Origin: Streptococcus mitis
GTDB taxonomy: Bacteria; Bacillota; Bacilli; Lactobacillales; Streptococcaceae
DNA length: 64,000 nt
Assembly (NCBI RefSeq): GCF_946190275.1
Contig: NZ_CAMHZQ010000006.1
Span: 28,195 to 92,194, forward strand
Reading direction: 5' to 3'
Position 1 is the first letter of the stretch, and each line of letters opens with the position of its first letter. The position numbers were made by a program, and so were the translations under genes. Under the pieces are notes generated by a model. That model saw only the letters and a program-made list of their open reading frames with translations. It ran no database searches and was not told the origin of the DNA. Below are positions 8,435 to 17,747 of this stretch, piece after piece.

Positions 8435-9100
8435 ATGATTGAACTAAAGAATATATCTAAAAAATTTGGAAGCCGTCAGCTATTTTCAGATACGAATCTT
8501 CATTTTGAAGGTGGGAAAATTTATGCCTTAATCGGTACAAGTGGCTGTGGTAAGACAACACTCTTGAATATGATTGGACGATTAGAGCCATCTGACAAAG
8601 GACAAATCATCTATGATGGTACTTCTCTTAAGGACATCAAGCCTTCTGTTTTCTTTAGAGATTACTTAGGATACCTATTTCAAGATTTTGGCTTAATCGA
8701 AAGCCAAACCGTCAAAGAGAACCTCAATCTGGGTTTAGTTGGTAAAAAGTTGAAAGAAAAAGAGAAAATCTCTTTGATGAAACAAGCTCTAAACCGTGTT
8801 AACCTCTCTTATTTAGATTTAAAGCAACCTATATTTGAGTTATCAGGAGGAGAAGCACAACGTGTTGCATTAGCGAAGATAATTTTAAAGGATCCACCTT
8901 TGATTCTCGCAGATGAACCAACCGCTTCACTAGACCCCAAAAACTCTGAGGAATTACTTTCTATCCTAGAATCTTTAAAAAATCCGAATCGGACCATCAT
9001 TATTGCGACCCACAATCCTCTGATTTGGGAGCAAGTGGACCAAGTCATTCGAGTTACCGATTTATCACATAGATGCTATGGTAAGATTCATACTCAATGA
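8435..9100 (+). CDS. ABC transporter ATP-binding protein, partner of the DUF1430 protein
   Basis: ATPase of 221 residues of the MacB/LolD type. Walker A GTSGCGKTT (about 33-41), Q-loop YLFQDFG, signature LSGGEAQR and Walker B LILADEPTASLDP are all intact. It should power the adjacent 673-residue membrane protein, probably for bacteriocin export or immunity. Its last residues HTQ and stop codon are encoded by the end of a BOX element (from 9090), so the native C-terminus has been replaced. The paralogue at 36906-37541 ends differently (EIRKEKI). Confidence 0.88.
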   Translation: MIELKNISKKFGSRQLFSDTNLHFEGGKIYALIGTSGCGKTTLLNMIGRLEPSDKGQIIYDGTSLKDIKPSVFFRDYLGYLFQDFGLIESQTVKENLNLGLVGKKLKEKEKISLMKQALNRVNLSYLDLKQPIFELSGGEAQRVALAKIILKDPPLILADEPTASLDPKNSEELLSILESLKNPNRTIIIATHNPLIWEQVDQVIRVTDLSHRCYGKIHTQ

Positions 9101-9194
9101 AAATCAAAAAGCAAACTAGGAAGCTAGCCGCAGGCTGTACTTGAGTACGGCAAGGCGAAGCTGACGTGGTTTGAATTTGATTTTCGAAGAGTAT
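9090..9194 (-). repeat. BOX element (105 bp)
   Basis: ATACTCAATGAAAATC to CGAAGAGTAT with the diagnostic TACGGCAAGGCGAAGC core. Same orientation as the copy at 6148. It overlaps the last four codons, including the stop, of the upstream ATPase gene. Confidence 0.88.
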
Positions 9195-9209
9195 CAGTTA
9201 GAAGAAAGA

Positions 9210-9237
9210 GTCACAAACACACTTTGTGGCTTTTTTA
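9210..9237 (+). terminator. Terminator before murD
   Basis: GTCACAAA / TTTGTGGC with a five-base loop, then TTTTTT. Confidence 0.75.
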
Positions 9238-9249
9238 TTTCCATAAAAA

Positions 9250-9258
9250 TGGTAAAAT
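9250..9258 (+). promoter_or_regulatory. murD extended -10 promoter
   Basis: TGGTAAAAT, 27 bp before the murD ATG, directly after the upstream terminator. Confidence 0.55.
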
Positions 9259-9285
9259 AGTAGGAGTAGAAATGGAGTTTGAGAC

Positions 9286-10638
9286 ATGAAAGTAATAGAT
9301 CAATTTAAAAATAAGAAAGTCCTTGTTTTAGGTTTGGCCAAGTCTGGTGAATCTGCAGCTCGTTTGTTGGACAAGCTAGGTGCCATTGTGACGGTAAATG
9401 ACGGCAAACCTTTTGAGGACAATCCAGCTGCGCAAAGTTTGCTGGAAGAAGGGATCAAGGTCATCACAGGTGGTCATCCTTTGGAACTCTTGGATGAAGA
9501 GTTTGCCCTGATGGTGAAAAATCCAGGTATCCCCTACAGCAATCCCATGATTGAAAAGGCTTTGGCTAAAGGTATCCCAGTCTTGACTGAGGTAGAATTG
9601 GCTTACTTGATTTCAGAAGCACCGATTGTTGGTATCACAGGTTCAAATGGTAAAACAACCACAACGACCATGATTGGGGAAGTTTTGACTGCTGCTGGTC
9701 AACATGGTCTCTTATCAGGAAATATCGGCTATCCTGCTAGTCAAGTGGCCCAAACTGCGACAGATAAGGACACGCTTGTCATGGAGCTTTCTTCTTTCCA
9801 ACTCATGGGCGTTCAAGAATTCCATCCTGAGATTGCGGTTATTACTAACCTCATGCCAACTCATATCGACTACCATGGATCATTTGAGGAATATGTGGCA
9901 GCCAAGTGGAATATCCAGAACAAGATGACAGCAGCTGATTTCCTTGTCTTGAACTTTAACCAAGAATTGGCAAAAAAATTGGCTAGCAAAACACAAGCCA
10001 CTGTTGTTCCATTTTCAACATTGGAAAAGGTTGATGGAGCTTATCTGGAAGATGGTCAACTCTACTTCCGTGGGGAAGTGGTCATGGCAGCTAGTGAAAT
10101 CGGAGTTCCAGGTAGCCACAATGTAGAAAATGCTCTTGCGACTATTGCAGTAGCCAAGCTTCGTGGTGTGGACAACCAAACCATCAAGGAAACTCTTTCA
10201 GCCTTTGGTGGTGTCAAACACCGTCTCCAATTTGTGGATGAAATCAAGGGTGTCAAGTTCTATAATGATAGCAAGTCAACCAATATCTTGGCGACTCAAA
10301 AAGCCTTGTCAGGATTTGACAACAGCAAGGTCATCTTGATTGCAGGTGGTTTGGACCGTGGGAATGAGTTTGACGAATTGGTGCCAGACATCACTGGACT
10401 TAAGAAGATGATCATCCTTGGTCAATCTGCTGAGCGTGTCAAACGGGCAGCAGATAAGGCTGGTGTGTCTTATGTGGATGCGACTGATATTGCTGATGCG
10501 ACCCGCAAGGCCTATGAACTTGCGACTCAAGGAGATGTAGTCCTTCTCAGTCCTGCCAATGCCAGCTGGGATATGTATGCTAACTTTGAAGTACGTGGCG
10601 ACCTCTTTATCGACACAGTAGCGGAGTTAAAGGAATAA
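9286..10638 (+). CDS. murD: UDP-N-acetylmuramoyl-L-alanine--D-glutamate ligase
   Basis: Cytosolic Mur ligase of 450 residues, adding D-glutamate to UDP-MurNAc-L-Ala in peptidoglycan precursor synthesis. It has an N-terminal Rossmann-like UDP-binding domain ([17 protein letters not shown]), the central ATPase domain with GSNGKTTT (119-126) and a C-terminal ligase domain containing FYNDSKSTN. Length is normal for MurD. It is the first gene of a murD-murG-divIB cluster (one-base gap to murG), the classic dcw-type arrangement of streptococci. Confidence 0.97.
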   Translation: MKVIDQFKNKKVLVLGLAKSGESAARLLDKLGAIVTVNDGKPFEDNPAAQSLLEEGIKVITGGHPLELLDEEFALMVKNPGIPYSNPMIEKALAKGIPVLTEVELAYLISEAPIVGITGSNGKTTTTTMIGEVLTAAGQHGLLSGNIGYPASQVAQTATDKDTLVMELSSFQLMGVQEFHPEIAVITNLMPTHIDYHGSFEEYVAAKWNIQNKMTAADFLVLNFNQELAKKLASKTQATVVPFSTLEKVDGAYLEDGQLYFRGEVVMAASEIGVPGSHNVENALATIAVAKLRGVDNQTIKETLSAFGGVKHRLQFVDEIKGVKFYNDSKSTNILATQKALSGFDNSKVILIAGGLDRGNEFDELVPDITGLKKMIILGQSAERVKRAADKAGVSYVDATDIADATRKAYELATQGDVVLLSPANASWDMYANFEVRGDLFIDTVAELKE

Positions 10639-10639
10639 T

Positions 10640-11698
10640 ATGAAAAAAATTGTCTTTACAGGTGGGGGGACGGTTGGACACGTTACCCTCAATCTTTTGT
10701 TAATGCCCAAGTTCATCGAAGATGGTTGGGAAGTCCACTATATCGGGGACAAGCGTGGTATTGAACACCAAGAAATCCTCAAGTCAGGCTTGGATGTCAC
10801 TTTCCACTCCATTGCGACTGGGAAATTGCGTCGTTATTTCTCTTGGCAAAATATGCTGGATGTCTTCAAAGTTGGCTGGGGAATCGTCCAATCGCTCTTT
10901 ATCATGTTGCGACTGCGTCCACAGGCCCTTTTTTCAAAGGGAGGCTTTGTCTCAGTGCCGCCTGTTATCGCAGCACGTGTGTCAGGAGTGCCTGTCTTTA
11001 TTCACGAATCTGACCTGTCTATGGGCTTGGCCAATAAAATCGCCTATAAATTTGCGACGAAGATGTATTCAACCTTTGAACAAGCTTCGAGTTTGTCTAA
11101 GATCGAGCATGTGGGAGCAGTGACAAAGGTTTCAGACCAAAAAAATCCAGAACCAGATGAATTGGTGGATATTCAAACCCACTTTAATCCTAAATTGCCA
11201 ACTGTATTGTTTGTCGGTGGTTCTGCAGGCGCTCGTGTCTTTAACCAATTGGTGACAGACCATAAGAAAGAGTTGACAGAGCGCTATAATATTATCAATC
11301 TAACTGGAGATTCTAGCCTGAACGAGTTGAGCCAAAATCTTTTTCGTGTTGACTATGTGACCAATCTCTATCAACCTTTGATGGAATTGGCTGACATTGT
11401 TGTGACGCGTGGTGGTGCCAATACGATTTTTGAGCTCTTGGCCATGGCAAAATTACATGTCATTGTGCCACTTGGTCGTGAAGCTAGTCGTGGTGACCAG
11501 ATTGAAAATGCAGCCTACTTTGTAAAAAAAGGCTATGCAGAAGAGCTTCAAGAAAGCGATTTGACCTTGGACAGTTTGGAAGAGAAGCTTTCTCACTTAC
11601 TAAGTCACAAGGAAGACTATCAAACCAAGATGAAGGCTTCTAAGGAATTGAAATCTCTAGCAGATTTTTATCAATTGTTGAAAAAAGATTTATCATAA
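10640..11698 (+). CDS. murG: MurG lipid II-forming glycosyltransferase
   Basis: Membrane-associated GlcNAc transferase of 352 residues that converts lipid I to lipid II. The N-terminal glycine-rich loop reads [14 protein letters not shown], a variant of the usual GGTGGH; the C-terminal half has the UDP-GlcNAc site region [18 protein letters not shown] and [20 protein letters not shown] sequence (written [12 protein letters not shown] here). It starts two bases after the murD stop and is followed nine bases later by divIB. Confidence 0.95.
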   Translation: MKKIVFTGGGTVGHVTLNLLLMPKFIEDGWEVHYIGDKRGIEHQEILKSGLDVTFHSIATGKLRRYFSWQNMLDVFKVGWGIVQSLFIMLRLRPQALFSKGGFVSVPPVIAARVSGVPVFIHESDLSMGLANKIAYKFATKMYSTFEQASSLSKIEHVGAVTKVSDQKNPEPDELVDIQTHFNPKLPTVLFVGGSAGARVFNQLVTDHKKELTERYNIINLTGDSSLNELSQNLFRVDYVTNLYQPLMELADIVVTRGGANTIFELLAMAKLHVIVPLGREASRGDQIENAAYFVKKGYAEELQESDLTLDSLEEKLSHLLSHKEDYQTKMKASKELKSLADFYQLLKKDLS

Positions 11699-11707
11699 GG
11701 AAAGTAA

Positions 11708-12916
11708 ATGTCAAAAGATAAGAAAAATGAGGGCAAAGAAATCCTCGAAGAATTGAAAGAGTTATCAGAATGGCAGAAACGAAACCAAGAATATCTAAAA
11801 AAGAAGGCTGAAGAAGAGGCGGCCCTAGCTGAGGAGAAGGAAAAGGAAAGACAAGCTCGAATGGGAGAAGAATCTGAGAAATTAGAGGACAAGCAGGATC
11901 AGGAGAGTGAAACAGACCCAGAAGATGAAGAATCAGCTAAGGAAGAGTCTGAGGAAAAAGTAGAAGCCCCAGAGGGTGACAAAGGGGAAGAAGCGATAGA
12001 AGAATCGGGGTCTAAAGAGGACGAGTATCAGGATAAAAAGGCTACAAAAGAAAAAACAGCCAAAGCAAAGATTCCTGGCATCCATATCTTGCGAGCTCTA
12101 ACGATTTTATTTCCAAGTCTGCTTTTATTGATTATCTCTGCTTACTTACTCAGTCCTTATGCGACCATGAAGGATATAAGTATTGAGGGAACGGTACAAA
12201 CTACGGCTGATGATATCCGACAGGCTTCAGGCATTCAGGATACGGATTATACGATTAACCTTCTGCTAGACAAGGCAAAATATGAAGAGCGGATCAAGTC
12301 TAACTATTGGGTTGAATCAGCTCAGCTTGTTTATCAATTTCCAACCAAGTTCACTATCAAGGTCAAGGAATACGATATTGTTGCCTACTATGTTTCTGGT
12401 GAAAATCATTATCCTATTCTTTCCAGCGGTCAGCTTGAGACTAGTTCTGTGAGTTTGGTCAGTCTACCAGAAACTTATTTATCAGTTCTCTTTAATGACA
12501 GCGAACAAATCAAGACCTTTACGTCAGAACTTTCTCAAATTAGCCCAGAACTCAAGGCGGCTATCCAAAAGGTGGAACTAGCCCCAAGCAAGGTGACATC
12601 AGATTTAATTCGATTGACTATGAATGATTCGGACGAAGTCTTGGTTCCTCTATCTGAAATGAGCAAGAAACTTCCATACTACAGTAAGATTAAGCCACAA
12701 TTGTCAGAACCAAGTGTGGTCGATATGGAAGCTGGAATCTACAGCTACACTGTAGCGGATAAATTAATTATGGAAGCTGAGGAAAAAGCCAAAAAAGAGG
12801 CCGAAGAAGCTGAGAAAAAGCAGGAAGAAGAACGTAAACGTTTAGAAGAAGAACAGAAAAAACAAGAGGAAGAGAGCAATCGAAACCAAACAAATCAACG
12901 TTCATCGCGTCGCTAG
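11708..12916 (+). CDS. divIB: Cell division protein DivIB/FtsQ
   Basis: Bitopic division protein of 402 residues, partner of DivIC and FtsL in the septal complex. A long, highly charged cytoplasmic N-terminus (1-121, coiled-coil-like, rich in Glu and Lys) precedes one membrane helix (about 128-150), then a POTRA domain starting near MKDISIEGTVQ (about 155-225), the beta domain and a charged C-terminal tail (AEEKAKKEAEEAEKKQ). The long N-terminal extension is typical of streptococcal DivIB compared with FtsQ of proteobacteria. AAGGAAAG precedes the start. Confidence 0.93.
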   Translation: MSKDKKNEGKEILEELKELSEWQKRNQEYLKKKAEEEAALAEEKEKERQARMGEESEKLEDKQDQESETDPEDEESAKEESEEKVEAPEGDKGEEAIEESGSKEDEYQDKKATKEKTAKAKIPGIHILRALTILFPSLLLLIISAYLLSPYATMKDISIEGTVQTTADDIRQASGIQDTDYTINLLLDKAKYEERIKSNYWVESAQLVYQFPTKFTIKVKEYDIVAYYVSGENHYPILSSGQLETSSVSLVSLPETYLSVLFNDSEQIKTFTSELSQISPELKAAIQKVELAPSKVTSDLIRLTMNDSDEVLVPLSEMSKKLPYYSKIKPQLSEPSVVDMEAGIYSYTVADKLIMEAEEKAKKEAEEAEKKQEEERKRLEEEQKKQEEESNRNQTNQRSSRR

Positions 12917-12959
12917 GTTTAACTTTTCTTCTATAGCTCTTTAGTTAGCATGTTTTTAC

Positions 12960-12988
12960 TTGACAAGTGCTAGTAGAAATAATAGAAT
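12960..12988 (+). promoter_or_regulatory. pyrFE promoter
   Basis: Consensus TTGACA, 17 bp, TAGAAT. Transcription would start near 12995, directly at the 5' arm of the PyrR-binding hairpin. Confidence 0.8.
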
Positions 12989-12995
12989 AGTAAAA

Positions 12996-13097
12996 AACCT
13001 TTAAAGCAGTCCAGAGAGGCAGCTAAGGTTAGACGGTGAAAGGGTGGAGACTACCCATTTTTCGTGGAACCTTGCTGTTGGCAGGTTCCTTTTTTCG
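12996..13097 (+). promoter_or_regulatory. PyrR-dependent attenuator in the pyrFE leader
   Basis: A binding hairpin AACCTT (12996-13001) / AAGGTT (13025-13030) encloses the conserved PyrR loop CAGTCCAGAGAGGC. Downstream, GGAACCT (13066-13072) pairs with AGGTTCC (13083-13089), followed by a T run: an intrinsic terminator. AAGGTT can instead pair with AACCTT at 13068-13073, giving the antiterminator. When UMP is plentiful, PyrR would stabilise the first hairpin and so permit termination. All alternative arms are visible in the sequence. Confidence 0.9.
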
Positions 13098-13148
13098 TGG
13101 TTTCTGTTGCCCAGACTCTCTCACTAGCAAAGGTAAAAGGAGAAACCT

Positions 13149-13844
13149 ATGCGAGAACATCGTCCAGTCATTGCTCTTGATTTTCCTAGTTTTGAGGCGG
13201 TCAAGGAATTCTTAGCCCTTTTTCCAGCAGAAGAAAGCCTTTATCTTAAGGTAGGGATGGAGCTTTATTACGCAACGGGGCCTGATATTGTGTCTTACTT
13301 GAAAGGCTTGGGCCATAGTGTCTTTTTGGATCTCAAGCTTCATGACATTCCCAATACAGTCAAGTCAGCCATGAAGGTCTTGTCTCAGCTTGGTGTCGAT
13401 ATGACCAATGTTCATGCGGCTGGTGGTGTAGAGATGATGAAGGCTGCGCGTGAAGGTCTTGGAAGCCAAGCCAAATTGATCGCAGTCACTCAGCTGACAT
13501 CAACGTCGGAATCCCAGATGCAGGATTTTCAAAATATCCAAACCAGCCTGCAAGAGTCTGTGATTCATTATGCTAAGAAGACAGCTGAAGCGGGATTAGA
13601 TGGTGTCGTTTGCTCGGCTCAGGAAGTTCAACTTATCAAGCAGGCCACCAATCCAGATTTTATCTGTCTAACACCAGGAATTCGTCCTCAGGGAGTTGCT
13701 GTTGGAGACCAAAAACGTGTGATGACGCCAGCAGATGCCTATCAAATCGGTAGTGACTATATCGTAGTGGGACGTCCCATTACCCAAGCTGAAGATCCTG
13801 TTGCAGCTTATCATGCCATCAAGGATGAATGGAACCAAGACTAG
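13149..13844 (+). CDS. pyrF: Orotidine-5'-phosphate decarboxylase
   Basis: Cytosolic enzyme of 231 residues for the last step of UMP synthesis. The catalytic Asp-Lys-Asp array is visible in [12 protein letters not shown] (Asp61, Lys63, Asp66), with the phosphate-binding C-terminal segment VVGRPIT. RBS AAAAGGAG precedes the ATG. pyrE follows after 39 bp, and the pair is controlled by the upstream PyrR attenuator. Confidence 0.97.
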   Translation: MREHRPVIALDFPSFEAVKEFLALFPAEESLYLKVGMELYYATGPDIVSYLKGLGHSVFLDLKLHDIPNTVKSAMKVLSQLGVDMTNVHAAGGVEMMKAAREGLGSQAKLIAVTQLTSTSESQMQDFQNIQTSLQESVIHYAKKTAEAGLDGVVCSAQEVQLIKQATNPDFICLTPGIRPQGVAVGDQKRVMTPADAYQIGSDYIVVGRPITQAEDPVAAYHAIKDEWNQD

Positions 13845-13883
13845 AATTAAAGAAATAGATTATAAAAATAAAAGGAGAAGACC

Positions 13884-14516
13884 ATGACACTTGCTAAAGA
13901 TATCGCTAGCCACCTCTTGAAAATTCAAGCCGTTTACCTCAAACCAGAGGAGCCTTTCACTTGGGCATCTGGTATTAAATCGCCGATTTATACTGACAAC
14001 CGTGTGACGCTTGCCTATCCAGAAACTCGTACTCTCATTGAAAATGGTTTTGTGGATGCTATTAAAACAGAATTTCCAGAAGTAGAAGTGATTGCAGGAA
14101 CTGCGACAGCTGGGATTCCACACGGAGCTATTATTGCTGATAAGATGGACTTGCCATTTGCCTACATCCGTAGTAAACCAAAAGACCACGGAGCTGGTAA
14201 CCAAATCGAAGGCCGCGTGGCTCAAGGGCAAAAAATGGTAGTGGTTGAAGACCTTATTTCAACTGGTGGTTCTGTTCTTGAAGCCGTAGCAGCAGCTAAG
14301 CGAGAAGGAGCAGATGTGCTTGGAGTTGTAGCAATTTTCAGTTACCAATTGCCAAAAGCAGATAAGAACTTTGCGGATGCTGGCGTGAAATTGGTGACAC
14401 TTTCAAACTATAGTGAGCTCATCCACCTAGCCCAAGAAGAAGGTTATATCACACCAGAAGGATTGGATCTCCTAAAACGCTTTAAAGAAGACCAAGAGAA
14501 TTGGCAAAATGCCTAA
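13884..14516 (+). CDS. pyrE: Orotate phosphoribosyltransferase
   Basis: PRPP-dependent transferase of 210 residues converting orotate to OMP, the step before PyrF. The PRPP-binding motif [12 protein letters not shown] is at about 119-130, and the flexible-loop region [13 protein letters not shown] is present at about 98-110. Strong RBS AAAGGAGAAG lies just upstream. The gene ends before a bidirectional terminator. Confidence 0.97.
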   Translation: MTLAKDIASHLLKIQAVYLKPEEPFTWASGIKSPIYTDNRVTLAYPETRTLIENGFVDAIKTEFPEVEVIAGTATAGIPHGAIIADKMDLPFAYIRSKPKDHGAGNQIEGRVAQGQKMVVVEDLISTGGSVLEAVAAAKREGADVLGVVAIFSYQLPKADKNFADAGVKLVTLSNYSELIHLAQEEGYITPEGLDLLKRFKEDQENWQNA

Positions 14517-14524
14517 AACATAGA

Positions 14525-14561
14525 AAATCAGGTAGTCACTAGGATTACCTGATTTCTTTTT
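14525..14561. terminator. Bidirectional terminator between pyrE and the amino-acid ABC operon
   Basis: AAATCAGGTA / TACCTGATTT hairpin followed by CTTTTT; the A-rich 5' side also allows termination of the reverse-strand operon. Confidence 0.7.
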
Positions 14562-14577
14562 GTGATTTCATTGAGTG

Positions 14578-15444
14578 TTAATCAACTTTTCCACCTTCAA
14601 CAACAAGGTCATCTGCCTTAGCAGCGTCACCGTAGGTTGGGTGAAGTGTTTTTTCATAGGCCTTGTGGAAGAAGTTTTCCTTACCTAATTTTTCAATATC
14701 TTTATTGATGAAGTCTAGCAATTCTTGGTTGCCTTTTTGAACTGCTGCTGCGATGGTATCTGGATCACCGAGGGAAGTAATACCGACTTCAAATCCTTTA
14801 TTTTCAAGCGCCCAAGCTAGGACTTCCGTATTGTCAGTAGAGAAGGCATCTCCACGTCCGTCAAGAAGGGCTTGGTAAGAGTCACTGTATTGGTCATATT
14901 TTTGGAGTTTGATTTCTGGATGATTTTTTTCAAAATAAGTCTCAGCAGTCGTTCCTTTTGTAACAATCAAGGTTTTGCCTTCAAGTTGTTTGACATCTGT
15001 AATGAGACCAGTCTTAGGTGATACGACACCGAGAGAAACTTTCATGTAAGGAAGGGCAAAATCAACTTGTTTCTTACGTTCATCTGTCACTGTAAAGTTG
15101 GCAAGAGTAATATCTACCTTGTTTGAAATCAAGTATTCAGCACGATTGGCAGCGTCGACGGAAACGTATTTAACCTTCACACCAAGGTCTTGTGCTAGTT
15201 GATTACCAAGTTCGATATCGTAGCCTTGGTAAGAACCATTATTGTCAACGTAACCAAACGGTTTCTTGTCTCCAAATACGGCGATTCGTAGCTCACCGCT
15301 TTTTTTAATTTCATCAATTGTGCGAGCCTTGGCAGTGATTTTACCAGACGATGAGCCAGCATTTCCACCAGAGCTACAAGCTGTGACAAAGATAAGGGCA
15401 AAGGCAAGTGCCAAAACAGTTAAGAGTGGTTTGAGTAGTTTCAT
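14578..15444 (-). CDS. Polar amino-acid ABC transporter substrate-binding lipoprotein
   Basis: Lipoprotein of 288 residues with a signal peptide and lipobox FVTAC (lipidated Cys23), then a Gly/Ser linker and a family-3 solute-binding domain (GELRIAVFGDKKPFGYVDNNGSYQGYD). Members bind glutamine, glutamate, aspartate or related amino acids; the exact ligand cannot be told by eye. It is the last gene of a four-gene reverse-strand operon (two permeases, ATPase, binding protein), the usual PAAT arrangement. Confidence 0.92.
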   Translation of the reverse strand: MKLLKPLLTVLALAFALIFVTACSSGGNAGSSSGKITAKARTIDEIKKSGELRIAVFGDKKPFGYVDNNGSYQGYDIELGNQLAQDLGVKVKYVSVDAANRAEYLISNKVDITLANFTVTDERKKQVDFALPYMKVSLGVVSPKTGLITDVKQLEGKTLIVTKGTTAETYFEKNHPEIKLQKYDQYSDSYQALLDGRGDAFSTDNTEVLAWALENKGFEVGITSLGDPDTIAAAVQKGNQELLDFINKDIEKLGKENFFHKAYEKTLHPTYGDAAKADDLVVEGGKVD

Positions 15445-15455
15445 AAAAATCTCCT

Positions 15456-16214
15456 TTATAGATATGAGCCAAATTGGCTAAAGTCAAAGACGTTTAAAAA
15501 TTCCTGAGCTCGTTTGGTCTGTGGATTTGTAAAGAAGGCTTGAGCCGTTCCTTCTTCAGCGATTTTCCCTTGGTCGAGGAAGATAATTCGATCTGCAATA
15601 GCTTGGGCAAACTGCATTTCGTGAGTTACTAAAATCATAGTGCGACCTTCTTGAGCCAAGTCATTGATGAGTTCCAGAACCTCACGCACCATTTCTGGAT
15701 CCAGCGAAGCCGTCACTTCGTCAAAGAGGATAATTTCTGGATGCATGAGCAGGGCACGGACAATCGCAACCCGTTGCTTCTGTCCACCAGACAATTGACG
15801 GGCAAAGCTATGTTGTTTATCAAGCAATCCGACACGCTCTAGTAATTGCAAAGCTTCCTCTGTTACTTCTTTCTTATCCCTTCCCTGAGCCTTGATAGGA
15901 CCTAGGATGAGGTTTTGTAGGACATCTAGATGTGGAAAGAGTTCATAGCTTTGAAAGACCATGCCAATCTTTTGGCGAACTAGGTGAAAGTCTTTTTGAT
16001 TGCCAATAATGGACTGGCCATCTAGAAGAATATCTCCACCTTGAATGCTTTCTAAGCCATTGAGGCAACGAAGGAGGGTACTTTTTCCACAACCAGATGG
16101 CCCTAGGATGACCACAACTTCCCCTTTTTTGATATCTAGAGAAAGACCTTGGAGGATAGGATTGTCTCCGAAGGATTTTTTTAGTTCCTTGATTTCTAAA
16201 ATTGTTTCAGACAT
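15456..16214 (-). CDS. Polar amino-acid ABC transporter ATP-binding protein
   Basis: GlnQ-like ATPase of 252 residues with Walker A GPSGCGKST, signature LSGGQKQR and Walker B ILFDEVTASLDPE, the last being typical of the PAAT subfamily. It directly abuts the upstream permease gene (start at 16214, permease stop at 16215), so expression is coupled. A long PAAT-type C-terminus (FLNVFDFSQFGSYL) is present. Confidence 0.95.
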   Translation of the reverse strand: MSETILEIKELKKSFGDNPILQGLSLDIKKGEVVVILGPSGCGKSTLLRCLNGLESIQGGDILLDGQSIIGNQKDFHLVRQKIGMVFQSYELFPHLDVLQNLILGPIKAQGRDKKEVTEEALQLLERVGLLDKQHSFARQLSGGQKQRVAIVRALLMHPEIILFDEVTASLDPEMVREVLELINDLAQEGRTMILVTHEMQFAQAIADRIIFLDQGKIAEEGTAQAFFTNPQTKRAQEFLNVFDFSQFGSYL

Positions 16215-16892
16215 TTAGTTCCTCCAATGTTTTTCTAAGTGTGTGGATAGTTTGGAAATAGGAAAGCAGACTGCAAAATACAAGACCAGAATGGTTCCAT
16301 AAATCCAAAAGGAAGCAGTTGGGATAGTCAAGCGATTGCTATCGATGATTTGCTGTCCAACCTTGGTCACTTCCACAACCCCAATCAAAACAACCAAGGA
16401 AGTGGTTTTAATCATCCGAGTGACAAGATTGATGGCTTGTGGTAGCAGTCTTCTCAAGACCTGTGGGATGATGATGTGGTAGTAAAGTTGAACATTGGTC
16501 AAGCCGAGCGCCTGTCCACTTTCAAACTGATGTTTAGGGAGAGAAGTGATGGCTCCACGGACCAAGTCCCCCATTTCAGCTGTTCCCCAGAGGGTAAAAA
16601 CGATAATAGCAGAAGTCTCACCTGAGATATTGATATTAAAGTTTCGAGCCAAGCCGAAATAAACGATGAAGAGCAACACCAGCTGGGGCATGATACGGAT
16701 AAATTCTAGATACAATCGTGTCAAAAATCGCACGATTCTAGAATGGGAGGTCATGATGATTCCCATGACTGTTCCGAACATCATGGATAAGAGGACAGAC
16801 AGGATAGAAATCCCAATCGTAACGCCCAAACCCTGTAAGATACGCAGGAGATTATTTCCCTGAAAGAGTACTTGGATTCCCGAATCCTGCAT
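16215..16892 (-). CDS. Polar amino-acid ABC transporter permease (second)
   Basis: Membrane permease of 225 residues of the HisM/GlnP family, with about five membrane segments and the cytoplasmic EAA-like coupling loop FESGQALGLTNVQLYYHIIIPQ-type region near residues 125-145. It overlaps the preceding permease gene by 41 bp. An AAAGGAGG ribosome binding site lies inside the overlap, on the reverse strand just before the ATG. Confidence 0.93.
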   Translation of the reverse strand: MQDSGIQVLFQGNNLLRILQGLGVTIGISILSVLLSMMFGTVMGIIMTSHSRIVRFLTRLYLEFIRIMPQLVLLFIVYFGLARNFNINISGETSAIIVFTLWGTAEMGDLVRGAITSLPKHQFESGQALGLTNVQLYYHIIIPQVLRRLLPQAINLVTRMIKTTSLVVLIGVVEVTKVGQQIIDSNRLTIPTASFWIYGTILVLYFAVCFPISKLSTHLEKHWRN

Positions 16893-17532
16893 GGCGGAGC
16901 CTCCTTTCTATCCAGCTAAAGACCAGTGAGATGGGCAGCAGCATAATCAGGTAAGCAATTACCAACATAGCTAGCGCAATGTCTGTCTCATAGTAGAGCC
17001 CAATCAAGTCCTTGGCGACGTACATGAGGTCTGCCAAAGCCACTGCTGAGAAAACAGAGGTTTCCTTGATGAGGAAAATGACATTGGCACTAAAAGACGG
17101 TAGGGCCACCGCTGTTGCTTGCGGAAGAACCACATAGCGAAATACCTGTACAGGTGTCAGACCGATGGCTAATCCAATCTCGTGCTGGGTTTGACTGACG
17201 GCTTCCAGGCCACTTCGGAAAGATTCTGCCATATAGGAGCCTCCTAAAAAGACCAGTCCTAAAGTGGCACAGACTTCTGAAGATAGGACAATCCCTACTC
17301 TAGGAAGTCCGAAGTAGAGAAAGAAGAGTTGAATCAAAAGTGGCGTATTACGTGACAATTCAATGTAGGCTGTCGCTACTTGCGCCAAAACAGGGATTCG
17401 ATAATGTCGGATGATACTAACGAGTAAACCAAGCAGAAAGGATCCCAAAATTCCCCAAACTGCAATATGCAAGGTTAGAAAGAATGCCTTTTGATATAGT
17501 GGTAGATATTGTTCAACAATGGACCAATCCAA
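16852..17532 (-). CDS. Polar amino-acid ABC transporter permease (first)
   Basis: Permease of 226 residues, family HisM/GlnP, with the coupling loop containing HEIGLAIGLTPVQVFRYVV near residues 135-155. It is the first gene of the operon, preceded on the reverse strand by GGGAGG (17541-17546) and an extended -10 box TGCTACAAT (17574 to 17566). Two different permeases imply a heterodimeric channel. Confidence 0.93.
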   Translation of the reverse strand: MDWSIVEQYLPLYQKAFFLTLHIAVWGILGSFLLGLLVSIIRHYRIPVLAQVATAYIELSRNTPLLIQLFFLYFGLPRVGIVLSSEVCATLGLVFLGGSYMAESFRSGLEAVSQTQHEIGLAIGLTPVQVFRYVVLPQATAVALPSFSANVIFLIKETSVFSAVALADLMYVAKDLIGLYYETDIALAMLVIAYLIMLLPISLVFSWIERRLRHAGFGNPSTLSGK

Positions 17533-17565
17533 AAATAGAACCTCCCATCTAGAAATAATACAGTT

Positions 17566-17574
17566 ATTGTAGCA
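17566..17574 (-). promoter_or_regulatory. Promoter of the amino-acid ABC operon
   Basis: Reverse-strand TGCTACAAT, a TGn-extended -10 box, 34 bp before the first permease gene. No convincing -35. Confidence 0.45.
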
Positions 17575-17715
17575 CTTAAAATCTCCTTTGGATAATATCT
17601 ATTTTTTATTGCCCTTATAAGGATTTTTTATCATAGACATAAAATTTCTGAAATTTCCAAACAAAATATTTGAAAAATTTTGAAAAAAGAGTTAAGATAT
17701 TTTTGTAATATACAA

Positions 17716-17729
17716 AGTAAACGCTTACT
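17716..17729 (+). promoter_or_regulatory. cre site upstream of lctO
   Basis: AGTAAACGCTTACT, a near-perfect palindrome fitting the CcpA cre consensus. It lies 19 bp before the lctO ATG, between the AT-rich promoter region and the RBS AAGGAGG. It suggests carbon catabolite control of lactate oxidase. Confidence 0.6.
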
Positions 17730-17747
17730 TATTAAGGAGGGCATTTT

